NCBI GenBank assembly: GCA_013792135.1
Contig: VMSP01000164.1
Span: forward strand, 1 to 64,000
Reading direction: 5' to 3'
Length of the DNA stretch: 64,000 nt
Source: Desulfocapsa sp.
GTDB lineage: Bacteria > Desulfobacterota > Desulfobulbia > Desulfobulbales > Desulfocapsaceae
Position 1 is the stretch's first letter; each line of letters opens with the position of its first letter. The position numbers and the translations under genes are program-made. The notes under the pieces were generated by a model that saw only the letters and a list, made by a program, of their open reading frames with translations, ran no database searches and had not been told where the DNA came from. Below, in pieces: positions 9,082 to 17,407 of this stretch.

Positions 9082-9525
9082 TTACGCGCGTTTCGCCTTT
9101 CGCCAGCCCTCGGCCTTCAAACGAGCAATCCGTTCAACCGCCCATGCGTTGATGGTCGTCAAATACTCCTGAGGATTTTTATCTTTCATGGAGACAATCC
9201 GCTTCCGCTCATCACCAATATCCCTGGTCTCACCCGGATACATCTCACGCCAGGTGACATAGCCCTCATCAAAGACAAAGCCCGGGTGTACCTGATCCGG
9301 TTCCACACCTAATTTGGCGATGGCATACATCCGGGCCAGATCCATATCATATTCAATGACCCACCCGTTATCCTCAACCATACTCTCCTGCTCCAAGGCT
9401 ACCGTTCCTGAACAGGCAGGACAGAAGAGACGATCAATAACCTCCTGGCTCATAATATTATCACGCAGATGAAAGGAGACATTTTCCTTTCCACAACTGC
9501 AATCTCTGTTTACTTCCTGGCACAT
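9082..9525 (-). CDS. Conserved hypothetical cysteine-rich protein
   Basis: A 147-aa soluble protein that I do not recognise. The first 40 residues contain several cysteines (MCQEVNRDCSCGKEN and LFCPACSGTV), suggesting a zinc ribbon. The rest is hydrophilic, with DMDLARMYAIAKLGVEP and a basic tail ending WRKAKRA. It converges with the S11 peptidase gene (16 bp between stops). Base composition and codon use resemble the neighbouring core genes. Confidence 0.65.
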   Translation of the reverse strand: MCQEVNRDCSCGKENVSFHLRDNIMSQEVIDRLFCPACSGTVALEQESMVEDNGWVIEYDMDLARMYAIAKLGVEPDQVHPGFVFDEGYVTWREMYPGETRDIGDERKRIVSMKDKNPQEYLTTINAWAVERIARLKAEGWRKAKRA

Positions 9526-9640
9526 GATTACCCTTCCATACTATGGGAATTTATTAACTAATATAGTCCGCTACCTTAAAGATATGTTCCATATTATGGT
9601 TCATTTTAATGCCCCTGTAAAGAGATAAAGAGAATCATTC

Positions 9641-11530
9641 CTATTTTTTCTTTCTTCTCGGCAGAAAATCTTTTTTGGACGCTGCCGTCTGTTTTCCATG
9701 CCGACCAGTTCTCTGCATCTGTCTTTCCAGCAGACCGCGCTGTTCTTTCCTCTCCGACTGGTTCCGGGCAACCGGGATGGGCTTATTGGTATCCCGATGC
9801 AGGCCGGTGACATACATGGCAGTGGACAACGTGCCGGGAGTCGGGGTGAAGTCCTGAAATTGTTTGACCGGCAGGTCCAGGGCCCGGAGCTTTCTGGTCA
9901 TGGCCTCCGTATCCCTGGCTGTGCAGCCGGGATGAGAGGCGATCAGATAGGGGGTAAAGATGATCTTTTTGCCGATCCCTGCCGCCACCTGGCGGCACTG
10001 GTGGAGGAAATCAATCAACTGTTGGTGCGACTCCTTGTGCATGAGGGTCAGCACTTCATCTTCCGTGTGCTCCGGGGCGATCTTCATGGCCCCTGGGGTG
10101 TGGCTGCGGATAATCTCCTGGAGCAGACGGGGGGTCTTGATCAGCAGTTCCATGCGCAGGCCGGAAGAGATAAAGACATGATTGACCCCTGCTATCTTCG
10201 AGATATCCCGCAGCAGATTCAGGAAAGTCTCTTCCTCCACCTGCAGATTGGGACAGATCTTCGGATAGAGGCAATCATGCTTGCGGCAGGAGCCGACCTT
10301 GCAACTGGTCCGATAGAGATTGGCGGTAGGGCCGCCCAGATCGCTGATGACACCGGTAAAGTTGTCCATACCGCTGACGATCCTGGCCTCACGCAGGATC
10401 GATTCCGGGCTGCGACTGCTGATGATCGGCCCCTGATGGCGGGTGATGGCGCAGAAGGAGCAGTTGCCGGAGCAGCCACGGACAATGGTCAGCGAATGGC
10501 AGATCATGCGGTAGGCCGGGATATCCGGGGTGGCCGGATGGGGTTTCCGGCTGTATGGCAACTCGTACACCTGATCGAGCTCGGCGGTGGTCAGCGGCAA
10601 TGCCGCCGGATGCTGGATGAGCCAGGCGCTCTGCTGGCGCTGCACCAACAGGTTCGGCAGACACCCTCGGGCATGAATGTCGACCATCCGCTCCGCTTCC
10701 ATGAACAGCCGTTTGTCCTGCTCTATTGCCTCCCAGGATGGCAGGATGGAACACGCCTCATTGCCGCTTACGGGAAGATCAGGAAGGCGTGAGCGGAATT
10801 CCGCCTCGGTCAAACGCTCGCAGCTGCCCGCAATCCCGTCGAGCCCCTTGCCTGCAGCCAGACGGTCAGCGGCCTCAACCACCGCCCGCTCACCCATGCC
10901 ATAAATGAGCAGATCACCCTTGGCGTCGGTCAAGAGCGAGGCGCGCAGTTTGCCCTGCTGATAATCATAATGAACAAAGCGGCGCAGCGAAGCCTCGACC
11001 CCGCCCAGGATAATGGGCACACCCTTGCAGGCGGCGCGGGCCAGATTGGCATAGATGAGGGTGGCGTGATCAGGCCGGCGCCGGTTGGTCCTGCCCTTCT
11101 CGCCGTCGCGCCAGGGATTGCCGCCCGGCGAATAGGCATCCTCGGTGCGCACCTTGCCGTTGCCGGAATAATTGGCGACAATGGAGTCCAGATTGCCGCC
11201 GCTGATCCCCCAGAAAAGACGGGGCGGGCCGAACTGGAGAAAGTCATCGAGCCGGTCATACCGGGGCTGGGCCAGGATGGCCACCCGATAGCCATGGCTC
11301 TCCAGCAGCCTGCCGATCAGGGCAATGCCGAAGGAGGGGTGATCGATATAGGCATCACCGCTGACCAGCACCACATCCACCTGATCCCAGCCGCGCGCCG
11401 CACACTCCGCCCACGAAGCGGGCAGCGGCAGGATGTCCCCGCCGCCCGGTGCAGACACAGAGGCGGCAACCGATGGTCTCGCCTTTTTCCTGATTGAACT
11501 GGTCACCATTGCCAATTTATTACCCGTCAA
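9641..11530 (-). CDS. YgiQ-family radical SAM protein
   Basis: A 629-aa protein matching the UPF0313/YgiQ family. The N-terminal domain (DVVLVSGDAYIDHPSFGIALIGRLLESHGYRVAIL, given here only as a landmark region at residues 53-87, key Asp and His) resembles a cobalamin-binding-type fold. The radical SAM cluster motif is CSGNCSFC (CX3CX2C) near residue 355. The C-terminus has FTPYLIASHPGC and the DFTPTPGT motif, followed by a basic tail. The function of the family is unknown. A second possible start lies at Met8. It is a single gene, followed by a short non-coding gap. Confidence 0.85.
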   Translation of the reverse strand: MTGNKLAMVTSSIRKKARPSVAASVSAPGGGDILPLPASWAECAARGWDQVDVVLVSGDAYIDHPSFGIALIGRLLESHGYRVAILAQPRYDRLDDFLQFGPPRLFWGISGGNLDSIVANYSGNGKVRTEDAYSPGGNPWRDGEKGRTNRRRPDHATLIYANLARAACKGVPIILGGVEASLRRFVHYDYQQGKLRASLLTDAKGDLLIYGMGERAVVEAADRLAAGKGLDGIAGSCERLTEAEFRSRLPDLPVSGNEACSILPSWEAIEQDKRLFMEAERMVDIHARGCLPNLLVQRQQSAWLIQHPAALPLTTAELDQVYELPYSRKPHPATPDIPAYRMICHSLTIVRGCSGNCSFCAITRHQGPIISSRSPESILREARIVSGMDNFTGVISDLGGPTANLYRTSCKVGSCRKHDCLYPKICPNLQVEEETFLNLLRDISKIAGVNHVFISSGLRMELLIKTPRLLQEIIRSHTPGAMKIAPEHTEDEVLTLMHKESHQQLIDFLHQCRQVAAGIGKKIIFTPYLIASHPGCTARDTEAMTRKLRALDLPVKQFQDFTPTPGTLSTAMYVTGLHRDTNKPIPVARNQSERKEQRGLLERQMQRTGRHGKQTAASKKDFLPRRKKK

Positions 11531-11935
11531 CCCATTCTCCTGTCAAAACAAAAATATACAGCAAGCAAACAACACCAAACGACACGAAAAAGCTCATCCC
11601 GACATCCATAACCCCACAATAAACACTGAAGGCAAAAGCCGCTTGCGATATCGACCTTTTTGTTCCTTTTTCAATCATCAACAACGGCAATACAACGACA
11701 GGCAACAGTTACGTGAAAAAACCGGTAACACTATAGCGCCAAACGAGGGTTACTATCCAATAATTTACGGAGATTATTAATAATTCGGAACAAGTTATCG
11801 TTTGACATTCCCCCCTGTCCCTGCCTATGATGAATAAATTTTATGATTTTCCAACAGGCTCGTCTTTCGATGCAAAAACAGGCCTAATTATACGGTTGGG
11901 CAGAAAACGACACAACATTACAGGAGAACAGCACC
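11531..11935. other. Intergenic region at the left edge of the accessory island
   Basis: About 400 bases, AT-rich, between the minus-strand ygiQ-like gene and the plus-strand ParB-like gene. The only feature recognised is the promoter at 11802-11831. It probably marks the transition from core genome to island, but no direct repeat, tRNA or integrase was found here. Confidence 0.4.
11802..11831 (+). promoter_or_regulatory. Sigma-70 promoter for the ParB-like gene
   Basis: TTGACA (11802-11807), an 18-bp spacer and TATGAT (11826-11831). It lies about 105 bases upstream of the start codon at 11936, which itself has a GGAG ribosome-binding site. Confidence 0.6.
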
Positions 11936-13321
11936 ATGATCGACTACTCAGACTGGGAACTTCGCAAACTATCTGTCGACGCCATAAGGCTGGATAAACA
12001 AAACCCGCGTCTACCGGAAGAAATGCTAAACGAGCCCCAGAAATCGATCATACAATACATGATTGAGGAATTTAAGATCCTGGAGATAGCGAAAAGCATC
12101 GCCAAAAACGGCTTTTTTATAAACGAATTGCCCATTGTCGCCAAAGAGGGAAACCACTTTGTTGTAGTTGAGGGGAACCGTCGCATTACGGCGCTAAAGC
12201 TCTTGCGCAACCCTGACATAGCACCTCCTCGCAAGAAACATACCTACTCCCGCTTAGCCGAAGATGTTGACACGAACCAATGGGAGAAATTGCCTATGTA
12301 CATTGCTCCGTCCAGGGAAGCTGTTGCTCCGATTCTTATTGCCAGGCACGGGTCAGAGATGACTTCTCCGTGGCAGCGTATCATGAAAATGCGCTTCCTT
12401 GCCGGAGACGTGCTCAAGAAAGTACCATATGAAGAGATCGCTGACCGCTACTCCGTGCCCATAGCTGAGGTGCGTACAGCGGCAGCTACCATGCTTGTTA
12501 GGGAAATGGTACGTGAGGCTGATATAGATGATGACAGAAAAGACAAATACCTCTCTGAGAAATTCCAGACATCAACCCTTACCAGATTTATGGAGACAAG
12601 CAGTTTTATCAAGAAAACAGGGTTTCAGGTAAATGGAGCCGCCCTGCAGTATGAGATTCCAAAAGACGAATTCCTGCAAATCATCTTAAGGATGTTCAAA
12701 GATATAGCTGACGAGACAATAACATCCAGAAACGAAGTCGATGAGCGCAAAAAATACATCTCCGACATTTTTGAAGAAATTACATCAGGTAAAAAAGAGG
12801 AAAATACCTTTGAGGCAGAACAAAGCGAATCTGAGCCGGACAAGCAGGAACCCCGCAAACCAAAACCACGCAAACGAGTTGAAAAATTGATCGCAGACAC
12901 TTTAGATTTCAACACGGGCTCACTAAAACTGAACGAACTTATAAAAGAAGGGCAAAAAATGTCCGTGGGGGTTTACCCCAATGCTGGCGGCCTGTTGATC
13001 AGGACGATTCTAGACTTGGCCGTCCAACGGCTATACGACATCAACGGAGCCATAAGTGAAACAGTAGACCAAAACGGACTTACCCTCGGGTTGACAAAGC
13101 GTATCAACAACCTGCATGGCCGCCATGGCGACTGGTTTGAAAGCACCGCAATTCGTAAAAAGTTTCAACGCTTCGTGGCCCATGACAGTCAATCATTTGT
13201 CCATATTGAAACATTGAACGATTACGTCCATGGCGATTATGGACGGCCGACGACAGATGATTTGCGCAATTTCTGGTCCCAAATCGAACCGCTTATCGAG
13301 ATGATACTCGAGGAAGATTAG
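11936..13321 (+). CDS. ParB-N-domain protein with HEPN/Abi-like C-terminus, possible defence protein
   Basis: A 461-aa protein, start ATG supported by an upstream GGAG. Residues about 8-95 form a ParB/Srx-type domain with the motif VVVEGNRRITALKLL (the GxxR element of ParB-like nucleases and CTPases). A helical middle part (about 130-240) resembles the helix-turn-helix region of ParB proteins (VPYEEIADRYSVPIAEVRTAA). A charged linker (about 270-325, rich in Glu, Lys and Pro) precedes a helical C-terminal domain with LLIRTILDLAVQRLYD and LNDYVHGDYG, reminiscent of HEPN or Abi-like C-terminal domains. It is not a chromosome-partition ParB: no parA, no parS and the wrong architecture. It converges with a D12 adenine methylase with a 4-bp stop overlap. 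A role in phage defence or DNA modification sensing is inference. Confidence 0.7.
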   Translation: MIDYSDWELRKLSVDAIRLDKQNPRLPEEMLNEPQKSIIQYMIEEFKILEIAKSIAKNGFFINELPIVAKEGNHFVVVEGNRRITALKLLRNPDIAPPRKKHTYSRLAEDVDTNQWEKLPMYIAPSREAVAPILIARHGSEMTSPWQRIMKMRFLAGDVLKKVPYEEIADRYSVPIAEVRTAAATMLVREMVREADIDDDRKDKYLSEKFQTSTLTRFMETSSFIKKTGFQVNGAALQYEIPKDEFLQIILRMFKDIADETITSRNEVDERKKYISDIFEEITSGKKEENTFEAEQSESEPDKQEPRKPKPRKRVEKLIADTLDFNTGSLKLNELIKEGQKMSVGVYPNAGGLLIRTILDLAVQRLYDINGAISETVDQNGLTLGLTKRINNLHGRHGDWFESTAIRKKFQRFVAHDSQSFVHIETLNDYVHGDYGRPTTDDLRNFWSQIEPLIEMILEED

Positions 13322-14184
13322 GCCATGGTAAATTTGGTCCCAATCTTGTCGGGCAACATCAACCAGGGAGGGGAAATTAAAAGCTCACAGCCCTGTTTTG
13401 GTTTGGCAGCAGAGTAATTCAAGGTGTATGTCGAGGTGATATTGTCTTGGTAAAGAACACGGATCTCTTGGGCGTCATCATAGGTCAACACCCAGAAATC
13501 TGAACTTGACATCTTGCCAAGCGCCCAAGCTAGATTTTCATGGTCGTCATATTCGTAGGCATTCAGATACAATTGATGACCTTTTTTGAAGTAGGGAGGA
13601 TCAAGATAGACAAGCTTTGGTCCATCAATGCTTGGAACAACCTTCTGTAGGAGATCGATCGCGTCAAGATTGTAGACACTAATTCTCTCCTTGTATCGCT
13701 CGATTCTTCTAATTTTTTTAATAAGGTCCTCCCGATTGAAACGAGCGTCTATTGTATATGTCCCCGTTTGATGCTGGCCACCGATGGGCCCGGCCTTAAG
13801 AATGCCCGATCGATTACAGCGGTTCAGGAAGAAAGCTGCAAAGCCAACATCAAAAATGTTTTGCTGTTTATGGGTATTAAGAATATTTTTCTGACGGTGC
13901 CATTCCTCAATGCTGAGGGGGGCAGAGGAGATTCTTCGGACGAACTCGTCAGGTTCATTAAGAACGGAGACCCAAAAGGCATAAATAGCAGGGTCGAAGT
14001 CATTAATAACTATGTGGTTCACTGTGCCATGAAAAAGCAAGTTCAGGGCGGCACCGGCGCCCCCCGCATAGGGCTCAACATAAGTTCCGCTTTGGAGGTC
14101 ATTAAGCTCAATAACTTGGGCAAGGAACAAACTGAGAGACGACTTGCCGCCCGGATATCTTAACGGAGTGTTAGTTATTGGCAT
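13318..14184 (-). CDS. D12-class N6-adenine DNA methyltransferase (Dam-like)
   Basis: A 288-aa MethyltransfD12 protein. Visible motifs are the N-terminal PLRYPGGKSSL, the SAM-binding motif YVEPYAGGAGAALNLL (near residue 35), and the catalytic LVYLDPPY (near residue 198). It would methylate N6 of adenine in an unknown target. Its 3' end overlaps the stop of the ParB-like gene by 4 bp in convergent orientation. No restriction endonuclease gene adjoins it, so it is an orphan methylase or the partner of the ParB-like protein. AT-rich sequence upstream is consistent with horizontal origin. Confidence 0.9.
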   Translation of the reverse strand: MPITNTPLRYPGGKSSLSLFLAQVIELNDLQSGTYVEPYAGGAGAALNLLFHGTVNHIVINDFDPAIYAFWVSVLNEPDEFVRRISSAPLSIEEWHRQKNILNTHKQQNIFDVGFAAFFLNRCNRSGILKAGPIGGQHQTGTYTIDARFNREDLIKKIRRIERYKERISVYNLDAIDLLQKVVPSIDGPKLVYLDPPYFKKGHQLYLNAYEYDDHENLAWALGKMSSSDFWVLTYDDAQEIRVLYQDNITSTYTLNYSAAKPKQGCELLISPPWLMLPDKIGTKFTMA

Positions 14185-14313
14185 CTATCTGCTCTAAAAT
14201 ATTTAAAAATATTGACCGCGTATCTGTTGATAAAACTAGCTTACGTTTTTTTTACGCGAGTGACCACTTCTTTTTTTGGGGGAAATAATTCTGACAATTG
14301 AATACCAAATTCC

Positions 14314-14354
14314 AACAATAAAATACACCGGATAAACCGGTATATTTTATTGTT
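14314..14354. repeat. 18-bp near-perfect inverted repeat
   Basis: Arms 14314-14331 and 14337-14354 pair along 18 positions with one mismatch around a 5-nt loop (ataaa). The outer part is AT-only and the inner part is CCGG. It ends about 20 bases before the start of the small membrane-protein gene. No T-run follows it, so it is not an obvious terminator for either strand. It could be an operator, a leader hairpin or part of a mobile-element end. Confidence 0.7.
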
Positions 14355-14374
14355 CATACCCACGGGTGACTGAT

Positions 14375-14833
14375 ATGGCAGATCAAGAAACAAGAAACAT
14401 TGAACCGCTCAAGGTTTTGTATGACGGGGGACTCGCAACGTTACGATCCTTGTCGGAAAGGTCTTTTACGACAACACTTCAGGTTCTTACCTTAGACGTC
14501 GCTGTGGTTGCGGGTCTAATTGGGAGCAAGGCCGAACTTTCGTTTATTGGCAAGTCTATCGGTTGTGTCTTACTTGTTCTGTTCAATGGCTTCGTAATCG
14601 GTTATCTCGCATCAAAAGCACGGGCACATTATCGGGAGAAGCAGCAATTCATCACTGTTCAGTCCGCTTTATACCGACTATCTGGATTGAACAATAATGG
14701 TAACGAAGAAAACAACGTGTCGTTCTGGCGATCTTTTTTCGGTGGCAGTGGTTTATTTATCGCATCAGTAGCTTTGGCTTGTGTTGTTGCCGCCGCAGCT
14801 TTGTGGGTGCCGATGCTCAGCACATCGGGCTAA
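14375..14833 (+). CDS. Small membrane protein, probable gene-cassette product
   Basis: A 152-aa protein with three hydrophobic segments: about residues 33-50, 56-77 (IGCVLLVLFNGFVIGYLASKA) and 125-147 (FIASVALACVVAAAALWVP). A soluble, charged loop lies between the second and third. An in-frame GTG at 14366 is an alternative start. I do not recognise the family. The stop codon falls inside the left core of an attC-like site, the usual arrangement for integron gene cassettes. Its position in the island suggests an effector or immunity-type membrane protein, but that is only inferred from context. Confidence 0.6.
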   Translation: MADQETRNIEPLKVLYDGGLATLRSLSERSFTTTLQVLTLDVAVVAGLIGSKAELSFIGKSIGCVLLVLFNGFVIGYLASKARAHYREKQQFITVQSALYRLSGLNNNGNEENNVSFWRSFFGGSGLFIASVALACVVAAAALWVPMLSTSG

Positions 14834-14890
14834 CCTTCGCTCCAGCGGGACGCGCCGCAAGCGGCGCGTCCCTGAGCTTTGACGTTAAAT
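14827..14890 (+). mobile_element. Integron attC-like recombination site
   Basis: The site has a left simple element with CTAAC (14830-14834) followed by TTCGCTC. A perfect 12-bp stem follows (14847-14858 with 14861-14872). The right side reads GAGC, then GTTAAAT at 14884-14890, matching the GTTRRRY core. The arms outside the stem (TAAC...GCTC against GAGC...GTTA) are also partly complementary, giving the two-box folded structure typical of attC. The upstream gene's stop codon lies in the left core. No integrase gene and no second attC were seen. A plain terminator is less likely because no T-run follows the stem. Confidence 0.65.
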
Positions 14891-15096
14891 TTTCGGAGGT
14901 TCATTGAAGCCAGAGCTACTCGTCAAATCAGACAATGGTCAAGGAGAAACGGTGTCAGGCTTCCAAGTTAGCAAGTTGACCAAAATAAAAAAAACAGAAT
15001 CAGGGATTGACCATCCCCCGGACATCACCCCATGGGTGGCTGGCTTCAATTTGTGCTCGGCTGACGGACCTCAATTCACAAAGATCGGGAAGAGAG

Positions 15097-15432
15097 CTAC
15101 TCACCATACATCTCGGTAATGATTCTCCGTAACTGGGAAGCATCATCATCAGGCAACTGATCAATTTTTTTCTTTAGTCGTGTTTTGCTGATTGTTCGTA
15201 TCTGATCAACAGCAACTTCAGCCTGTTTGTCGACACACGTAATCTGAAAGCGTGTTCTCCATGTTGGGTGGATTTTCGAAGTTATCGGACAAATGACAAC
15301 CGTTTCCAGATATGTGTTCATGGCGTCATCGCTAATGATAACAACAGGACGGATTTTACTGATTTCGCTGCCGAGGGTTGGATTCAAGTCTGCAAAATAG
15401 ATTTCGTATCGTTTAGGCGTCAACGTCGTCAT
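15097..15432 (-). CDS. mazF: MazF/PemK-family mRNA interferase toxin
   Basis: A growth-inhibitory endoribonuclease of the type II toxin-antitoxin family, about 111 aa. Characteristic N-terminus KRYEIYFADLNPTLGSEISKIRPVVI-type (key features: DLNP, the GSE turn and the R-P-V-V strand), then VVICPITSKI and VDQIRTI. The ATG at 15432 sits immediately after GGAGG; a TTG three codons further (15423) has better spacing and may be the true start. The gene overlaps the upstream antitoxin gene by 10-20 bases, depending on the start. Confidence 0.9.
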   Translation of the reverse strand: MTTLTPKRYEIYFADLNPTLGSEISKIRPVVIISDDAMNTYLETVVICPITSKIHPTWRTRFQITCVDKQAEVAVDQIRTISKTRLKKKIDQLPDDDASQLRRIITEMYGE

Positions 15433-15685
15433 CCTCCAATCCGTCAAGCAGTGTCGGGTCATACTCGCTCCAGTCTTCCCCCTCATTGGCCATGGCCTTA
15501 TAGGTGTCAGCCCAGGAGAGCTTGTCGTCTTGTTTCTTCCGGAGGAGAAGCCCCTGAGCGGTTTCTTCCAGAACCAGGGAATGAGTGAAACCGTATTTTT
15601 GCAAGAGGACTTTGGGCAAGCGGACCCCCAGTGAGTTGCCTATATGCACTATCTTAATATCCCGAGAGCGTAACGTTTTATCCAT
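15413..15685 (-). CDS. mazE: MazE-like antitoxin, AbrB/SpoVT fold
   Basis: A 90-aa antitoxin. The N-terminal half has the swapped-hairpin AbrB-type DNA-binding motif (IKIVHIGNSLGVRLPKVLL). The C-terminal half is acidic (EGEDWSEYDP...LEDDDVDA), as in toxin-neutralising tails. It is translated first in the operon and should autorepress with MazF. A TGTAATTACA palindrome lies about 45 bases upstream of its start. Confidence 0.9.
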   Translation of the reverse strand: MDKTLRSRDIKIVHIGNSLGVRLPKVLLQKYGFTHSLVLEETAQGLLLRKKQDDKLSWADTYKAMANEGEDWSEYDPTLLDGLEDDDVDA

Positions 15686-15728
15686 GGTGGCACCTGCATT
15701 TGAATGTGAGCGGCATTATTGTGATTAC

Positions 15729-15738
15729 TGTAATTACA
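15729..15738. promoter_or_regulatory. Candidate MazE operator
   Basis: Perfect 10-bp palindrome TGTAATTACA, directly preceded by a degenerate copy TGTGATTAC. It is positioned in the presumed promoter of the mazEF pair. Assigned from position and symmetry only. Confidence 0.35.
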
Positions 15739-15969
15739 CGATGCCACGGGAAGCAAAATAAATCAAGACAAAATCAAGCGAATCAAGCGGGGTCAGACCA
15801 CATTTCCTGTACTTGACGGGGTACGACACAGCCTGCAACATCCCCCACACTGGTCGAGGAGCCGGAAAAATTGGCACTTTCAGCCAAAGAATGATACATT
15901 ATTCTCAGTTGTTCTCTATCCTCAACGCCTATCACAAAAAACCAGACCATCCACCACAAGGAGAGACTC

Positions 15970-17115
15970 ATGTTTGATTTCACCTTTCACAACCCGACCA
16001 AGATCATCTTCGGCGCCGGCAAGGAGGCCCTGATCGGCGCGGAACTGAACGCTGCCGGAATAACCAGGGTCCTGCTGGTTTATGGCCGCAACTCGATAGT
16101 CAAAAGCGGCCTGCTCGACCGGGTCATGGCCAGCCTCAAGGCCGGCGATATCACCTGCAGCCAGTATGGCGGGGTGGACTCCAACCCGCTTCTTTCCCAT
16201 ACCAGGGAAGGCGTGGTCCTGGCAAGGCGGGACAAGGTTGAGGCGATCCTGGCAGTGGGAGGCGGTTCAGTTATAGACGAGTCCAAGGCCATCGCCGTGG
16301 GCGCCCTGAGCGACACGGATGTCTGGGACTTCTTTGTCGGCAAGGAGGTGGAGCGGGCCCTGCCGGTCTTCACCATCCTGACCCTGGCCGCCACCGGCAG
16401 CGAGATGAACGGCAACTCGGTGGTCACCAATGCCGAGACCCGCCAGAAATACAATATCGCCTCGCCCCACGTCTACCCCAAGGTCTCCATCCTCAATCCG
16501 GAGCTGACCCATTCCGTGCCGCTGAATTACACGGCCTACAGCGCCGTGGACGCCATCGCCCATGTAATCGAGGGCTACTTCACCAAGAAGCCCGGCACCC
16601 ATCTCCAGGACCGGCTGGTGGAAGGGATCATCAAGACGGTGATCGAGACCACGGATCTGATCATGGCCGAGCCCGGCCACGCCCAAGCCCGCGCCTCCTT
16701 CATGTGGACCGCCACCCTGGCCCTCAACGGCCTGACTCCGGCCGGGATCGGCGAATACAGCTTTCCCAACCACATGATCGAACATGCCATGAGCGCCATC
16801 TACAATATCCCGCACGGGGCCGGACTCTCCATCGTCATGCCCGCCTGGATGAAGTGGTACGCCGCCAAAAACCCCAGCCAGTTTGAACGGTTCGCCAAGG
16901 AGATCTTCGGGCTGGATTCTGCCGCAGCAGGGATTGCTGCCCTAGAACAGTGGTTTGTAACGATCAAATCGCCGGTGCGTCTGGGCGAGGTGAAGATCCC
17001 CGCCGCCGACATCGAAGCAATCGCCGAAAACGCTGAAGGCCTGGCCCGCCAATGGGGTATTGGTGGGCTCTACACCAAGGAAACCATTGCCGAGATTCTG
17101 AGGCTGGCGGTATAG
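15970..17115 (+). CDS. Iron-containing alcohol dehydrogenase (butanol dehydrogenase-like)
   Basis: A 381-aa group III alcohol dehydrogenase that would interconvert an aldehyde and alcohol with NAD(P)H. An AGGAGAG ribosome-binding site precedes the ATG. Visible features are the N-terminal FHNPTKIIFGAG, the nucleotide loop VGGGSVIDESKAIAVGA (near residue 97), and the metal ligands in DAIAHVIEGYF (Asp and His near 195-199), NHMIEHAMSA and NIPHGAGLS. The sequence is notably GC-rich compared with the island on its left. It stands alone with no obvious partner, and the substrate cannot be predicted. Confidence 0.92.
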   Translation: MFDFTFHNPTKIIFGAGKEALIGAELNAAGITRVLLVYGRNSIVKSGLLDRVMASLKAGDITCSQYGGVDSNPLLSHTREGVVLARRDKVEAILAVGGGSVIDESKAIAVGALSDTDVWDFFVGKEVERALPVFTILTLAATGSEMNGNSVVTNAETRQKYNIASPHVYPKVSILNPELTHSVPLNYTAYSAVDAIAHVIEGYFTKKPGTHLQDRLVEGIIKTVIETTDLIMAEPGHAQARASFMWTATLALNGLTPAGIGEYSFPNHMIEHAMSAIYNIPHGAGLSIVMPAWMKWYAAKNPSQFERFAKEIFGLDSAAAGIAALEQWFVTIKSPVRLGEVKIPAADIEAIAENAEGLARQWGIGGLYTKETIAEILRLAV

Positions 17116-17407
17116 GAACGGTTTACACCATCAAAGCCGTCTTATCATGGCAGACACACACCCCTTACACTCTATATGAACGGAGGAGTATAAAGCAAAT
17201 CCCCACCTGAAAAATTTAGTTTTGATCAGCTGGGTACTGGACGACATCCGTTTAAGGGCATCTCATGCTTCATCAGAACTATGACTAACCTCATGTTGAC
17301 ATGAAGATAAAGCTATAGTTGTATACATATATTAAGCAAACACCCAAAATAAATCCTGTTGCAGGAAAACAGCTTATCTATTTAACGACACGAGTCTCAA
17401 CCCATAT

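Noticed and set aside
14904-15119. 71-aa frame starting with TTG after GGAGG just right of the attC-like site
   Set aside because: The start site looks plausible but the protein has no recognisable features and its end overlaps the MazF gene; too weak to call.
15788-15800. GGGGTCAGACC-type motif, seen near REP-associated or transposon remnants in other genomes
   Set aside because: Only a single short occurrence with no inverted partner or transposase nearby.
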